Assembly: GCF_028372415.1 (NCBI RefSeq) | Contig: NC_092876.1 | Coordinates: forward strand, 59,296,385-59,360,384 | Direction of reading: 5' to 3' | Length of the DNA stretch: 64,000 bases | Origin: Notamacropus eugenii | Lineage: Eukaryota; Chordata; Mammalia; Diprotodontia; Macropodidae | Shown here: piece after piece, positions 11,109 through 22,600 of the stretch | Layout: the number at the start of each line of letters is the position of its first letter | Numbering within the stretch: the stretch's first letter is position 1 | The notes under the pieces: generated by a model | What the model saw: only the letters and a program-made list of their open reading frames with translations | Databases searched by the model: none | What the model was told of the DNA's origin: nothing | Made by a program: the position numbers and the translations under genes

Positions 11109-11237
11109 CTCTAGGTCCTCAAGTACAGCTCTTTGACAGAATCCAAACTTCACAGATTCTTCAAAGATTTGTTCAAGGGGCCATACTTGAGGACCTAGAG
11201 GGCTACACGTGGCCTCAAGGCCACATTCCCCCACATT
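11109..11237. mobile_element. Partial second copy of the hAT-like MITE
   Basis: Directly after the first unit, the sequence restarts inside the same element (taggtcctcaagta...ctttgacagaatccaaac) and ends in ggcctcaaggccacattcccccac. It is a diverged, end-trimmed tandem neighbour. Confidence 0.6.
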
Positions 11238-12355
11238 TTTGAATGACTAATGTCAGAAATTAGGATCACTTGATCTGGGAAGTAGAAGGGAAGTCAGAAG
11301 TCATCTACTTGTAACAGTGAACTCAAAGTCTTTTTAGGCTTCCACTGACTTTATCTGTATATGAAAGACTATAAATGTAGCTAGTAAGACAGAGGAGAAA
11401 ATGACTTTGGGTTTGAGGCTTATCTTGAGGTCCCTCTGCCTTTTCCTTTTCCATTCTTCTATGTAGGAAAATGGAAGAGGTTTAGAGTTGGGGAAACTGT
11501 GGAACCCCTAATCTCAGAGTTGTTTGGTGGTGGTTGAGCTAACAATCCTCACATGGACTATGAAAAGGGTATAGTCTAGCTTTCAGTGATGAAAATCAGG
11601 AATCCTAGAGAATCCTCACCATGAGCTAGAGTGAAGTTTCTGACAAAAGCCCAAGAAATAAGATCTAAAGAAGAGATTTACCCTGAAGGTATTAGTTAGT
11701 TGGGAAGACCTGTACTTTGTACTTTGTTCTAAACTTCTTGGTGTGCTGGGTCTGAGAATTTGATAGGGAAATGAGAATTCTCATGCCCAAGACTCAGAAA
11801 TAAAGAAGACAGAATACTTAATAAGGAAAAAAAACCACAAATAGCCTTTTTATGGGTCCATGTTTGGAACAAGTTTTCTAAAATAACCATTAAAAACAAG
11901 CCTCTGGCTTTTCTACAGAAAGATCATAGCAGAGTCCAATTGACAATAAAGAGATAGCCAAGGACAGAGACTATGTATCCAGAAGGGACTCACATAGCAG
12001 TATCCATCTGGAAAACTACATGTCTAATGGAAAACAGAGGGAGTGGTGCAATGATACCACCAGAAAATATCAATCACCATGTAGCACCAGAGCCCTGGTC
12101 AAAAGTGTTCCCCATGTCTGTGCTTTTGCTACATATAATCCATTCTTTCAGTTATGTATTTAGGGGAAAATATGTCCCAGGTACATGGGGAAAATGTCTT
12201 TTTTGCTATTTTTCCTACTATATGAACTAGTTGTGTTTTCTAGTTGACTTTTAAAAGTAAGGACCTTGGTGGGGACTCGCAAATTAAGTGAAAGTAGACC
12301 CACAGAGTGCTTTGAATTTTGAGAACAACCTGTGAGTTTGGGGGTACTCACAGGT
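11238..12355. other. No gene recognised
   Basis: About 1.1 kb without a recognised repeat or coding frame. An 85-codon frame at 11973-12230 shows no domain. Confidence 0.4.
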
Positions 12356-12545
12356 GCTACATAGTTTAAGCACGCAGCTCATCTAGAATATAAAGTCATG
12401 GAACCATAGGCTTACATCCTCAACAATAGTTCAACTGCCTTTTGCTTGAATGCTTTTAATGACTGGGAACTCACTACCTCCTAAAGCAACTCATTTCACA
12501 TTTGACCTATTATGAATGTTAAAAAAGATCTGTCTTGGAAAACTG
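12356..12545 (-). mobile_element. Possible old CR1/L3-type fragment
   Basis: Words such as gggaactcactacctcc...aactcatttcac recur in old mammalian interspersed repeats in this orientation. The family assignment is tentative. Confidence 0.3.
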
Positions 12546-12574
12546 GAAAGTATCAGAAACTATGCATACTGAAA

Positions 12575-13030
12575 TCTCATGCTGTATAGTATCTTGAGCT
12601 TAAATTGGGTACATGACTTAGACATAAAGGATTATATAATAAGGAAATTAGTGGAACATGTAAGAAATTACCTATCAGATTTATGGTTAAGGGAAGAGTT
12701 CATGACTAAACAAGAGACAGAGAGGTTCACAGGAGATAAAATGGATAATTTTGATTACATGAAGTTAAAAAAGTTTTCCATAAACAAAATCAATACATCT
12801 GAAATTAGAAGAAAGGCAGGAAATTGGGAAATTGGAGGAAATGTTTGCAGGAAATTTCTTTGATAAAGGTCTCTTTTTTAAAATTCATGGAGAACTGAGC
12901 CAAATTTATAAGAATAAGAGCCATTCTCCAATTAATAAATGGTCAAAGGATATGAACAGGCAGTTTTCAGAGGGAAAAAACAAAAGTTATCAATAGTCAT
13001 ATGAAAAAATGTTCCAATTCACTAATAATT
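12575..13030 (+). mobile_element. L1 ORF2 C-terminal fragment
   Basis: A plus-strand frame (12579-12863) reads VHDLDIKDYIIRKLVEHVRN and, further on, FDYMKLKKFSINKINTSEIR. This is the conserved C-terminal part of marsupial L1 ORF2p. Homology continues as catatgaaaaaatgttcc up to 13030, where another element is inserted at a TSD. Confidence 0.8.
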
Positions 13031-15228
13031 GGAGCTCTATGCCCACAGATTGTGGGGGAATTCAGTGGCTGACAGTACACTCCCCCATCTCTATTGGAAG
13101 CAGAAACCTGCCTTAACAAAGAGCTCAAAAGTAATGTAATTGGGAAATTGGCTGAGCAAAAACCAGGAAAAAAATCATACTATAGAATCTTACTTTGGTG
13201 ACAAGGAAGATCAAAACATACAACCAGAAGAAGACAACAAAGTCGAAGCTCCTCCATCCAAAGCCTCTAAGAAAAATATGAATTGGTCTCAGGCCATGGA
13301 AGAGCTCAAAAAGAATTTTGAAAATCAAGTAAGAGAAATAGAGGAAAAATTGGGAAGAGAAATAAGAGTGATGCAAGAAAATCATGAAAAAAGAGTCAAT
13401 TGCTTGTTAAAGGAGACCCAAAAAATGCTGAAGAAAATAACACTTTAAAAAATAGACTAACCCAAATGGCAAAAGAGATCCAAAGAGTCAATGAGGAGAA
13501 GAAGGCCCTAAAAAGTAGAATTGGCCAGATGGAAAAGGAGGTCCAAAAGCTCACTGAAGAAAATAACTCCTTAAAGATTAGAATGGAGCAGATGAAAGCT
13601 AATGACTTTATGAAAAATCAAGAAATTATAAAACAAAGCCAAAGGAATGAAAAAATAGCAGACAATGTGAAATATCTCATTGGAAAAAGAACTGACCTGG
13701 AAAACAGATCCAGAAAACACAATTTAAAAATTATTGGACTACCTGAAAGTCATGATCAAAAAAAGAACCTAGACAGACACTATCTTTCAAGAAACTTTCA
13801 AGGAAAACTGCCCTGATATTCTAGAACCACGGGGTAAAATAGAAATGGAAAGAATCCATTGATCACTTCCTGAAAGAGATACCAAAAGGAAAACTCGCAG
13901 GAATACTGTAACCAAATTTCAGAGTCAAAGAGAAAATATTACAAGCAGCTAGAAAGAATCAATTTGATTATTGTGGAAACACAATCAGAATAACACAAGA
14001 TCTAGCAGCTTCTACATTAAGGAATCGGAAGACTTGGAATATGATATAGATATATAATATTAAAATATGAGGCGTTAGAATATGATATTCTGGAGATCAA
14101 AGGAGCTAGGATTCAAGAATCACCCACCCAGCAAAACTGATTATAATACTTCAAGGGGAAAAATGTTCATTCAATGAAATGAAGGACTTTCAAGTATTCT
14201 TGATGAAAAGACCAGAGCTGAATAGAAAAATTTGACTTTCAAATACAAGAAGCAAGAGAAGCGTGAAAAGGTAAATAGGAAAGAGAAATCATAAGAGACT
14301 TACTAAGATTGAACTGTTTACATTCTTACATGAAAAGATAATATTTGTAACACATGAGAGTTTTCTCAGTATTAGGATAATTGGAGAGATTTTATATATA
14401 TATAGACAGACGGCACAGGGTGAGCTGAATATGAAGGGATGATATCTAAAAATATAAAATTAAGGGGTGGGAGAAGGAGAAAGGGAGAAATAGAATGGGT
14501 TAAATTATCTCTCATGTAAACGAAGCAAGAAAAAGCTTTTACAATGGAGGGGAAGAAGGGGGAGGTGAGAGGAAATGAGTGAACCTTACTTATTCTCATC
14601 GAATTTGACTTAAGGAGGGAAAATATGCGCCCTCAATTGGGTATGAAAATATTTCGTACCCTGCAGGAAAGTAGGGGGAAAGGGGATAAGGAGGGGGGAG
14701 GAAATGATAGAAAGGAAGGCAGATAGGAGGGGGGTAATTAGAAGTAAACACTTTTGAGGAGGGATAAGGTTGAAAGAGAGAATAGAATAAATGGGGGACA
14801 GGATACGATGGAAGGAAATATAGTTAATCTTTCACAGCATGACTTATGGAATTATTTTGCATGACTACATATGTATAACCTATATTGAATTGCTTGCCTT
14901 CTCAATGCGGGGCAGGTGGGAAGGAAAGAAGGAAGAGAAGTTGGAACTTAAAGTTTTAAAAACATGTTAAAAATTATTTTTACATGCAAATGGAAAATAA
15001 GACATACAGGCAATGAGGTATAGAAATCTATCTTGCCCTACAAGAAAATAGAGGGGAAGGGGATAAAAGAAGGGATGTGTGTGATAGAAGAGAGGGCAAA
15101 TTGGGGAAGGGTTAATTGAAATGCATGCTGTCTTGGGATGGGGGAGTGGAGAGATAGGGAGAAAATCTGGAACTCAAAATTTTGTGGAAGTGAATGTTGA
15201 AGACTAAAAAAAATTAATTAGAAAAGAA
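13031..15228 (+). mobile_element. ORF2-less L1 (HAL1-like), copy A
   Basis: A 5'-truncated element with ORF1 followed directly by a roughly 1 kb purine-rich 3' UTR, ending ggaactcaaaattttgtggaa...aaaaaaattaatt. ORF2 is absent. The TSD tcactaataatt lies at 13019-13030 and 15229-15240, exact over 12 bp. The ORF1-to-3'UTR junction matches copies B and C (46865-49748 and 42511-45656). Known HAL1 elements have this architecture; the family name is inferred. Confidence 0.85.
13140..14260 (+). pseudogene. L1 ORF1 of copy A, frameshifted
   Basis: ORF1p is an RNA-binding, coiled-coil nucleic acid chaperone of L1 particles. The first frame (13140-13448) starts MGNWLSKNQEKNHTIESYFG and enters a coiled coil (QAMEELKKNFENQVREIEEK). 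A frameshift near 13430 moves the reading to 13400-13816, with further heptads (NNTLKNRLTQMAKEI, KEVQKLTEENNSLKIRMEQM) and the RRM-start motif NLKIIGLPES. The C-terminal domain then decays, with several stops after 13816. Non-functional. Confidence 0.85.
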
Positions 15229-15240
15229 TCACTAATAATT

Positions 15241-15540
15241 ATTTTTCAAACAAGAACAGACATTTACTTAGTTAAAGCAGAACAATCCCATGCCACTCTG
15301 TTTCAAGCACCCATGAGAAAGAAAAGATGACTCTTCTATCATCTCTTTTGAGATTTACTTTCTGTTCTTTCAACATGTTTTAGGTATGTCAATTAAAAAC
15401 TCAACTTTCAGCATTCTATAGAACTAATACAGATGTACAAGGACTAGGTTATCTTTTTATTCTAATTACCTAACCAGGTTCTCATTTTATTTGTATTATA
15501 ACAAGATTTAAACTCAGAAGAAGCATGGGATCATAATTTG
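15241..15540. other. No feature recognised
   Basis: Unclassified AT-rich sequence downstream of copy A. Confidence 0.35.
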
Positions 15541-15544
15541 CTGT

Positions 15545-15715
15545 TAGAGGAACTCCATAAGTCAGTCAATAAACTTTTTATGAGGTGTATACCATAGCTG
15601 AGGCTATATGCTAAGCGTTAGGGATACAAAGAAAAATAAAAGATAAAACATGGTCCTTGTCCTGAGTGAGCTTATGCTCTAGTGGGGAGACATAATTGTA
15701 CATTTGTAGCCCTTT
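15545..15715 (-). mobile_element. L2 3' end fragment
   Basis: Antisense L2 words: agtcaataaactttttatgagg, gctaagcgttagggatacaaag and gagcttatgctctagtgggg. Confidence 0.65.
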
Positions 15716-15869
15716 ATAGATTCTGAGAATACTTATCTCAATTCCCATTTGCACAACTGAGTTGGTCTTTCAGAGCAAGACTACCTATTAATCTTTTTCA
15801 GCTTCTAGAGCTACACGTTTTTGAAAAGGAGTGGATTTTCTTTAATGCTATCAACTTAAACCCCCTTCC

Positions 15870-16140
15870 TGGTGTATTCTTTCCAATGTTAATTGACAAC
15901 TTCAGTTAGTATTTTCCCTATATCATTGATACTTCAAATGATTAATACCCCAGTATCATTTAACCAATTAACTACTATTAACTAGCTTTTATAAAGGGAT
16001 ATTTCTCCAGAAGATATAGCAAGAACAGAAGAACCAAAATCTCCCTTTGACATCTGAGAATTGGGACAAGAATCAGAGAAGAGACATCCCTTAAGGTACC
16101 CCAGAACCCTGGGGGGCATTTAATTAGTTTGACCCTGAGA
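15870..16140 (-). mobile_element. LTR-like relic
   Basis: It shares an ACTAGCTTTTATAAAGGGATATTT...AAGATATAGCAAGAACAGAA block with 5821-5975. Possibly an antisense LTR. No internal region is seen. Confidence 0.35.
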
Positions 16141-16164
16141 GAGTGGGGTTAAGAGAAAGCATGT

Positions 16165-16275
16165 TACAAAAAAATGAATGAAAAAAGAAGTTCTATAGTA
16201 TGCCAAGCACTTCTGCCAAACCTGGGGGTACAAAAAAGAAGAGACTTACATACTAATGGGAGAGACAGCACTGAT
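16165..16275 (-). mobile_element. L2 3' end fragment
   Basis: Weak antisense L2 tail words (atgccaagcacttctg, gggggtacaaaaaag, tactaatgggagagac). Confidence 0.4.
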
Positions 16276-16955
16276 AAGGGGATTCATGGCTGGGAGGACT
16301 GTTTTGGTTTGGGTCACTGAGAAAATGAAAAACAAAAGATATTATTTTTAAAAGTCCTGAGTTACACCACAATAGATCCCAAACTTTTCAAATTCCCACT
16401 TCATTTTTTCACGTCTTTCTCCATCTGTCAGTTCCCACAGCACTTTTGAGCAGAAAAATTAGGGCCCAGGAAGAGTAGGCTTTGGTCCCATTTGTTCAGG
16501 CCTACTGCCTCTAGGTCCAAGTTGCTAATATTGTTCATGAAAGATCAAGCTTTTCTATTTCAGGAGGGAATGCCACAGGCGAAATATTTCATCACTGACA
16601 CTTCCTGCAGCTGTCTAAAGTACTGTTCAATCTTCTCTATGGTCAGAAAGCAAAATAATGAGAATCTTCACCACAATAGCTATGGCTGAGTGTTTAGCAC
16701 AGGATTTATAACTGGAGGGAACTTAATGAAAAATCATGAATTATGAAGGAGGAACGGTGAGGGATGTCATTAGAGAGACTCCTACTTGCCCTGATTGTCT
16801 ACCCCACCCCCCCAGATCATAGTTACAATATTCCCTCATGTGTTTAGAGAGTCCCTCTGAGGACTTGGGGGTTTGTCTTTCTAGTACTGTGTTTCTTGAA
16901 CCCCCACTAGTCGTTGTTGCCCCAAGATCATCACTTGAGAATCAATTTAGTCAGT
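16276..16955. other. No gene recognised
   Basis: Unclassified. A 65-codon plus-strand frame at 16492 has no recognisable domain. Confidence 0.35.
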
Positions 16956-16974
16956 AACCTTAAGCAGCTTTTAG

Positions 16975-17056
16975 AAAAGGATATTTATTAAAATAATATA
17001 ATAAATAATTAAAATAATAAAATAGATAATTAAAATAATACAATAATAAAATAATT
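16975..17056. repeat. AT-rich (AATAAT)n low-complexity tract
   Basis: Repeated aataat/aaaataata words, preceded by gatatttatta. The tract may mark an antisense LTR poly(A) region, but this is not established. Confidence 0.7.
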
Positions 17057-17935
17057 CTCTAAAAAACACAATCTCTCACCAGAGGAATGATTCTAAACTT
17101 AGAGAGCACGTGTAGCAAAGGGCCTTTCATGACTCCAGGGTAGTGGAGGTTCTTTCTCTCCTCTTCACGGGGGTACTCATGATGTTCCCCTTCTCTATGT
17201 ATGATTTGGTATGGTATGGTATGATTTTCTGTTGTGAATCTTCATCTGGTGGTGTTCTTCGGTCCCAGTGCATTCACTGCCATCAGCTATTCTGGGGATG
17301 CTGCTAGAATACTGATGGAAATATGGAAAGTCTTCTAGACCTCCAGAGTTCATCAAGTCCTTCTCAAGTCTAAGAGTAAGGGTGGGAGGTGACAAGTGCT
17401 TAAGTGCCTTCTTCTCCACTGCCCAAAAGGACTCCTTTTGGAGAGGTTTAACTGGAATGAGATCTCCTAATTCATGGCTTACAGGTATCTTTCTCATTTT
17501 GCACTGGTTTGCTCTTTTCTAGAAAAACCATGGAGTAGGACCACATTTCCTCAACCAATTCAAGCCCTCCTACAAGACCATTCCAGTTCATCCAATGGCT
17601 CACTAAAGATCTTTTCTAAATTAATTAAGGACTTTTCACATTTAGCTGGAAGGACTTTGATTGTTTTGCTTCAATCAGGACCCTTTTAATGTACCCAGGT
17701 GTAGCCTTGTGATTGATTTTTTAAAATTGATTTTTGATTTAATTGACTTTTAATTGATTATCAGTTGGTTATCAATTTAATTAACACCACATTTACAAAG
17801 CACTGGGGAAAATGGTGAATAAGTTACAAAGCAAAAATGGCAGATTTACTGAATGATACAGAATGGGCAAGCACGTATAGGTTGCAATCAACTTGACTAG
17901 AGAGAGTACACTCATCATGGAGATTACAGATTCAC
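17057..17935. other. No gene recognised
   Basis: Contains a short ggtatggtatggtatgatt repeat at 17210-17225 and an AT-rich stretch at 17705-17785. Frames of 71-100 codons have no recognisable homology. Confidence 0.35.
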
Positions 17936-18039
17936 TGATATGCTACAGTAATTTAGTTGTCATCTAGGCCAGCTTCCACATTTACACATGAGAAAGCTGA
18001 AGCCCAGAAACTGTGTACGGCCACCCTGGTAGACTGGGG

Positions 18040-18215
18040 AAGAACTGCATGGCTGGCAAGTACATGACAATGGGACCTGGTAGAACAACTACTGGACTTG
18101 AACTGAGCTGATGTGATTATGGACAAGTTACTTTAATGTGGCTTCATCTGGAAAACGAGCATAAGAATGATACTTCTTCATGGGATTGTTGTGAGGAAAA
18201 TATTTGCAAATTTTA
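18040..18215 (+). mobile_element. MIR
   Basis: Sense MIR relic: atggacaagttactttaatg, then gggattgttgtgaggaaaat. Confidence 0.6.
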
Positions 18216-18475
18216 AAGTTACTCAATCAATCATTAAATATCGACTATATGCCAAGCACTACGCTAAAGGTTTTACAATTGTTATGTCATTTGATCCTCA
18301 CAATAATCCTGGGAGAAAGATGTTATTATCTCCATTTTACACGTGAGGAAACAGAGGCACACAAAAGTTAAGTGACTTGTCCAGGATTGCATAGCTATGA
18401 AGCGTCTTAAGCTGGATTTGAACTCAGATCTTCATGACTCCAAGCCCAGTACTCTATCCACTGTGTCACATCATC
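18216..18475 (-). mobile_element. MIR, antisense, nearly full length
   Basis: Ordered antisense MIR words: gccaagcactacgctaaagg, tgatcctcacaataatcctg, ccattttacacgtgaggaaa, aagtgacttgtccagg and ggatttgaactcagatc. Confidence 0.85.
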
Positions 18476-18539
18476 ATCATCACTATTATCATCATCAGCA
18501 CCATGATTAACATTTATATATAGGACTTTTAGGGTTTGT

Positions 18540-18980
18540 GTAATGGTAATTTAAATGGGAAGATCTTTCCCATTCATTAATAGGCCCATGTGACCTGCTT
18601 AAGTCACACGAAAGTCTAAGTCACATGAGTCTAAGTCACATAGAACAGGAATAGGTGGAGCTAGAGCAGAGCTGAGAAAAAAATTTGGTCAGAGCAGTCA
18701 GAACTGAGGGAGGGAGAGAGAGAGAGAGGGAAAAGCAGGCAGCTGGCTAGTGTGAATGAGAGAGCTTGCTTGTGATTTTGTTTAAAGGAGCCAGTTTGTG
18801 ATTTGTTTAATGGACTTGGTTTGTGGGAAGCCTAACAGAGGGAAGGCTTGGGGATGATGTTGTCCTCTGCATTGTTATTGTGTATAGATTTCTTTACTGC
18901 TATGATGGATTTGTCTTTCTGCTGTCTGAATAAATGTTTTGATTCTGTCTTCCAAGTGGAGAGTTGTATTTCACGATTCA
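18540..18980 (+). mobile_element. Possible solo LTR
   Basis: A segment with purine-rich GAGAGA sequence ends in gctgtctgaataaatgttttgattctg, with an AATAAA signal at 18929-18934 followed by T/G-rich sequence. This is LTR R/U5-like. Boundaries and TSD were not found, so the assignment is tentative. Confidence 0.35.
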
Positions 18981-18994
18981 GAATTGCACTGGGA

Positions 18995-19255
18995 TGGTCA
19001 TGGCCACCATAGGTGCTGTGAATATTGCATTGGCACTACAATTTGTAAAGCTCTTTATGCATATTTGATCCTCACAACAATTCTGAGAGATAGGTACTAT
19101 TACTATCCCAATTTTATGGAAGAGAAAACTGGGGCAAACAGAGATTAAGTGACTTGACCAAAGTCACAAAGTAGTAAGTATCTAGGGTAACATTTGAACT
19201 CAGATCTTCATGATTCCAAGTGTAGCACTCTATCCACCTTGCCATCTATCTGCCT
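18995..19255 (-). mobile_element. MIR, antisense
   Basis: Antisense MIR: tgatcctcacaacaattctg, ggtactattactatccc, gattaagtgacttgacc and ctctatccaccttgcc. Confidence 0.85.
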
Positions 19256-19665
19256 TGGTATATGCAAAATAAATACAATGTAATTGAGATGAGGAGGCAG
19301 GAGCAGGGGTACAGAAGTGTGGGGGATCAAAAAATGCTGAGTATTGAAAGAAGGTAAAAATTCTAAACGAAATTGATAAGAAGGGAGAGGGATTATACAT
19401 TCTAGGTGTAGAGACTTGGGCTACTCTTTCTCTTATATGGGGCTCCCTGAATAGTTATCCTAGATTCAAAGTACCCTGTGAATGAGTCCACATCCATTTA
19501 AAATACTTATGTATTTACTTTTTCTCTAATAGGTGTGAGAACATGATTAATTCAGAGTAAAATAGTTAATGAAATGGCATAGTAGGAAGGTTTGCAATAC
19601 ATTTCTCTATATAAACCTAGGATACCCTCTGCTACAAATACTCATGACCATCAGTGGGGAACCTG
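19256..19665. other. No gene recognised
   Basis: Unclassified sequence between two MIR copies. Confidence 0.35.
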
Positions 19666-19671
19666 AATAAT

Positions 19672-19862
19672 CATGGGATCATAGATCTGGAAGAGGAAGG
19701 TACCTCAGAGGTCACCTGGTTAAATATCCTCACTTGACAGGCAAAGAAACTGAGGTACAGGGAAGTAGTAACTTGGTCAGGTCACAGAGCTAATAAGTGG
19801 CATGTTTCAGAGTTAAGAGTTAAATTAAGATCCTCCAACTCTATGGTCAGTACTCTCTTCAA
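19672..19862 (-). mobile_element. MIR variant with CR1-like tail, antisense
   Basis: It begins gggatcatagatctggaaga...tacctcagaggtcacctgg, the reverse of the ...AGGTCCCTTCCAGCTCTGACATTCTATG tail. Antisense MIR words follow (gcaaagaaactgaggtacag, gtcacagagctaataagtgg). This links the tail unit of the minisatellites to an intact SINE. Confidence 0.75.
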
Positions 19863-19899
19863 GGTATGAAACTCTGGTCATTCCTGAGAGACCTTTTAT

Positions 19900-20110
19900 A
19901 ATGCAAGGCCCTGTAGGATATCAATGCTCTATGTACCCCAGGGTTCTGCCTTGGGCCTTCTCTTTTTCTGCACATACTCTCTGTGATTTCATTAGCTCTC
20001 TTAGACTCAGCTATCATCTCCCTCTAGATTTTCTTCAAATCTACATGTCCAACCCTCATCTCTCTCTTCAACTCCAGTTCCACGTTTCCAACTCTTCGCA
20101 GTGTGGTTTG
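19900..20110 (+). mobile_element. Possible L2 ORF2 fragment
   Basis: L2-like order of words (ttgggccttctctttttctg, gattttcttcaaatctac). Weak. Confidence 0.35.
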
Positions 20111-21490
20111 GAGATGTTTGAGAAGTTATGTAGATACTGCTCGTGAGCAAGGCAAAATGAACCCAGGAACCTAGGGACAGAGTATAGATGATCAATAAAA
20201 CTCTTGATCATCTCCTATAGGAACCTAACGACCAATATAATATTTTTTGCCTTATAGTTTTACTCCATGTTGCTTGGGGTCACTAGCGAGCTGACTTTCC
20301 CCTCTTTCCCAGACAGTCAGTTTTTGGTATTTACACCAGTTATATTGCATAAAGTCACTGTGAATACTGAATTAGTGAATACTGAGCTCCCGTGGAAATC
20401 CTGGGCTAGGTTCCTGCAATCCTTTGGTCATAAAATCTACTTTAGTATTTTCCCGCAATGGCCTCAAATTGAAGAATTTCTGTTTCTTTTTCTATATGTA
20501 TCTTGTTATTAATTCATTAACACTGAACTGATGGCTAACAGCACTATAACCCATGCCTGAGCACAACTTATCTTACACATTTATTTTATCCATAAATCAC
20601 TTCACAGCCTTTTAGCACTTAAAAACACAAGATAGTACTTCAGTATTATGTTTGGAGGTCATTTCAAACAGCAAAATCCGCAAAGAGCACAAAAACACTG
20701 AAAAACCGCACTAAGTAGTCTGCAAAAAGGGCACTTGTTTACAGTCTAAGGACTGACTCAAGAAGGCAGAACATCACCTTGTTTAGCCTTAGCTGGGAAT
20801 GTGGGTGTCCAGTGATTCAAATTTTTCACTACTCTGGATGTTTGTGAAGTACTGTGAGTATTGATTTTGAGATTATAAATACATTTTAGCGAGTAAGCAA
20901 ATTCACAAATATGGAATTTGTGGCAGTTAGCATAATGGTGCTAGCAAAAGTCAAGGCCTCTGTTCTATAGTGGGGCTTTGTGTCCCATAATTCCTCGGTT
21001 CTGATTTTGATTCCAGTCTTTGACTCTGTGGTGCCCTGCCATGACAATCTTTCTTCTCCTTGTGCTCTTTCATCCCATTAGCACATCAGTTTCTCCATTG
21101 GTTTTTAGCTGCTTTCTACTAGGTTTGGACAAATTCAAGTGTTTTGAGGATAGATTTATATACAGCTTGTCATCCCTGTCTGGTACAAGCTCATTCCCTC
21201 CAGAGGCAAGTCGTTATCATTGTGTGGCACCATATGGATATAATGGCCTTAGGCACAGGCCTTTTCCCACGTTTATATGAAGCTTGGTATCTCTATTGCA
21301 TTGGCCTGCCACTGCTCCCAGGTCAGCTTGGTGATGTTCTCTGTCTTGTCTCCATGGCTTTGGCCCTCAAATATGGAACTACTTTCCTTTTTATGCTGGG
21401 TTTCTTCCTCTATGTGAGGATCGAGGGGCTTTCCTTTTTTCCCTTGGAGGATGTCCAAGTTGCATTCCAAGTTCACAAGAGTCCCTTGGC
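20111..21490. other. No gene; possible old DNA-transposon debris
   Basis: Words such as gtgaatactgaattagtgaatactgag and gagtaagcaaattcacaaatatgg are reminiscent of Tigger-type repeats, without clear termini. The 165-codon frame at 21144-21641 runs into a MIR and shows no domain. Confidence 0.3.
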
Positions 21491-21494
21491 TATT

Positions 21495-21695
21495 GACATT
21501 GTGGTACCATGGAAAGAACATGGAACATGGAGTCAGGAAGACTTAAAAACTCTGAAGTGGATTATTTGTATTACCCCAGACAAGTCACCAAACCTTTCTA
21601 AGTCTCAGTTTCTTTATCTGGAAGATAGAGGGCTAGAGTAGATGTCAAGTCCAAGTTATCTTCTAGTCCTATGAGTTTGTATGAATGTATCACCA
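21495..21695 (+). mobile_element. MIR variant with CR1-like tail
   Basis: It has a tRNA-like head (gtaccatggaaagaacatgg), core (cagacaagtcaccaaacc...cagtttctttatctgg) and a tail similar to gactagatgacctcta, ending tctagtcctatgagtttg. Confidence 0.8.
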
Positions 21696-22240
21696 GCTTT
21701 CCAAAATTCATAAATCAGAAAAACAGTTTCTGATTCATTGCCCATCAAAAATCACTGAAGCTTTTAAACTATGAGCTCCTTCAGAGCAGAGACTATCTTT
21801 TGCCTTTCTTTGCATTCCGATGCAAATTAATAAATGCTTCTTGAATAACTGCCTGAAGCTATACTCCCTCCCTTTGGATGATGCTTTGCCACTTCTGCTG
21901 ATGAATTTGCCTGGACCCCTCTATTATAGAGACCCCTTGCTTAACATAATAGATGGGTTTCTGCAAAACTGTGTACAAATTACAGTGGCCATATTTGAGT
22001 GTGGAAATAGATGTGTTCTGACCAAGCGATGAAGAAGAAAAAACCATATCTGAAATCGTCAGCACTGCCTGACCAGGCTCAAGTATGTGACCCGTCATTA
22101 AGGATGCTGCAAGAAAGCAAGAATGTTCCAAGAAGACACTCCTCTATGGCTAGACAATTAGTAGTCCTTTTAGAAAACAAGCTCAGGTAAATGAAGACTG
22201 TTTTTTTCTAGACTTCCAAGACCATTTCAGAGATAAATGA
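21696..22240. other. Unclassified; short L2-like tail at 21790-21850
   Basis: The sequence gcagagactatcttttgcc...aattaataaatgcttcttgaa resembles an L2 3' end. No gene is seen. Confidence 0.4.
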
Positions 22241-22244
22241 AGTA

Positions 22245-22424
22245 ACAGAAGGAACACCGGTAGAGAAGCCAAATGACCTGAGTTCTAGTCTCTGCTTTCT
22301 CACTCACAAGCTGTGTCATGTTGGACAAGTCACTTAACTTCTCTGGGCCTCAGTTCCTTCATTTGTAAAATGACCAAGTTGGAACAAATGATTAGTGAGG
22401 TTGCTTTAACTCTGATATTCTTTT
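22245..22424 (+). mobile_element. MIR variant whose tail runs into a tandem array
   Basis: Head, core (tgttggacaagtcacttaac, ttctctgggcctcag, catttgtaaaatgacc) and a gttggaacaaatgattag tail are contiguous with the repeat units that follow. Confidence 0.8.
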
Positions 22425-22600
22425 TTTCAAGGCTTTTCTTGGACTCTTAACATTCTCTGTCCTATGAACCCTATCAACTCAAATATTCAGTGTTCTAAGA
22501 TTACCCCCAGCTCTGACATTCTGTGTTCTAAGGTCCTTCCCACTTCTGACATATTCTAGGGGCCCTTTTGGATCTGACATTCTAGTAGACTATGGTTCTA
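22425..22600 (+). repeat. Short tandem array of the SINE tail
   Basis: About five diverged copies of a roughly 30-bp unit (CTCTGACATTCTGTGTTCTAAGG-like) follow directly on the tail of the MIR at 22245-22424. This shows the origin of the unit. Compare 4106-4440 and 54730-56165. Confidence 0.75.

Noticed and set aside
10682..11242. 186-codon plus-strand frame
   Set aside because: It overlaps the hAT-like palindromes, and the peptide is a read-through of repeat sequence.
20270..20930. Tigger-type DNA transposon
   Set aside because: Suggestive words only. No terminal inverted repeats or TA duplication were found.
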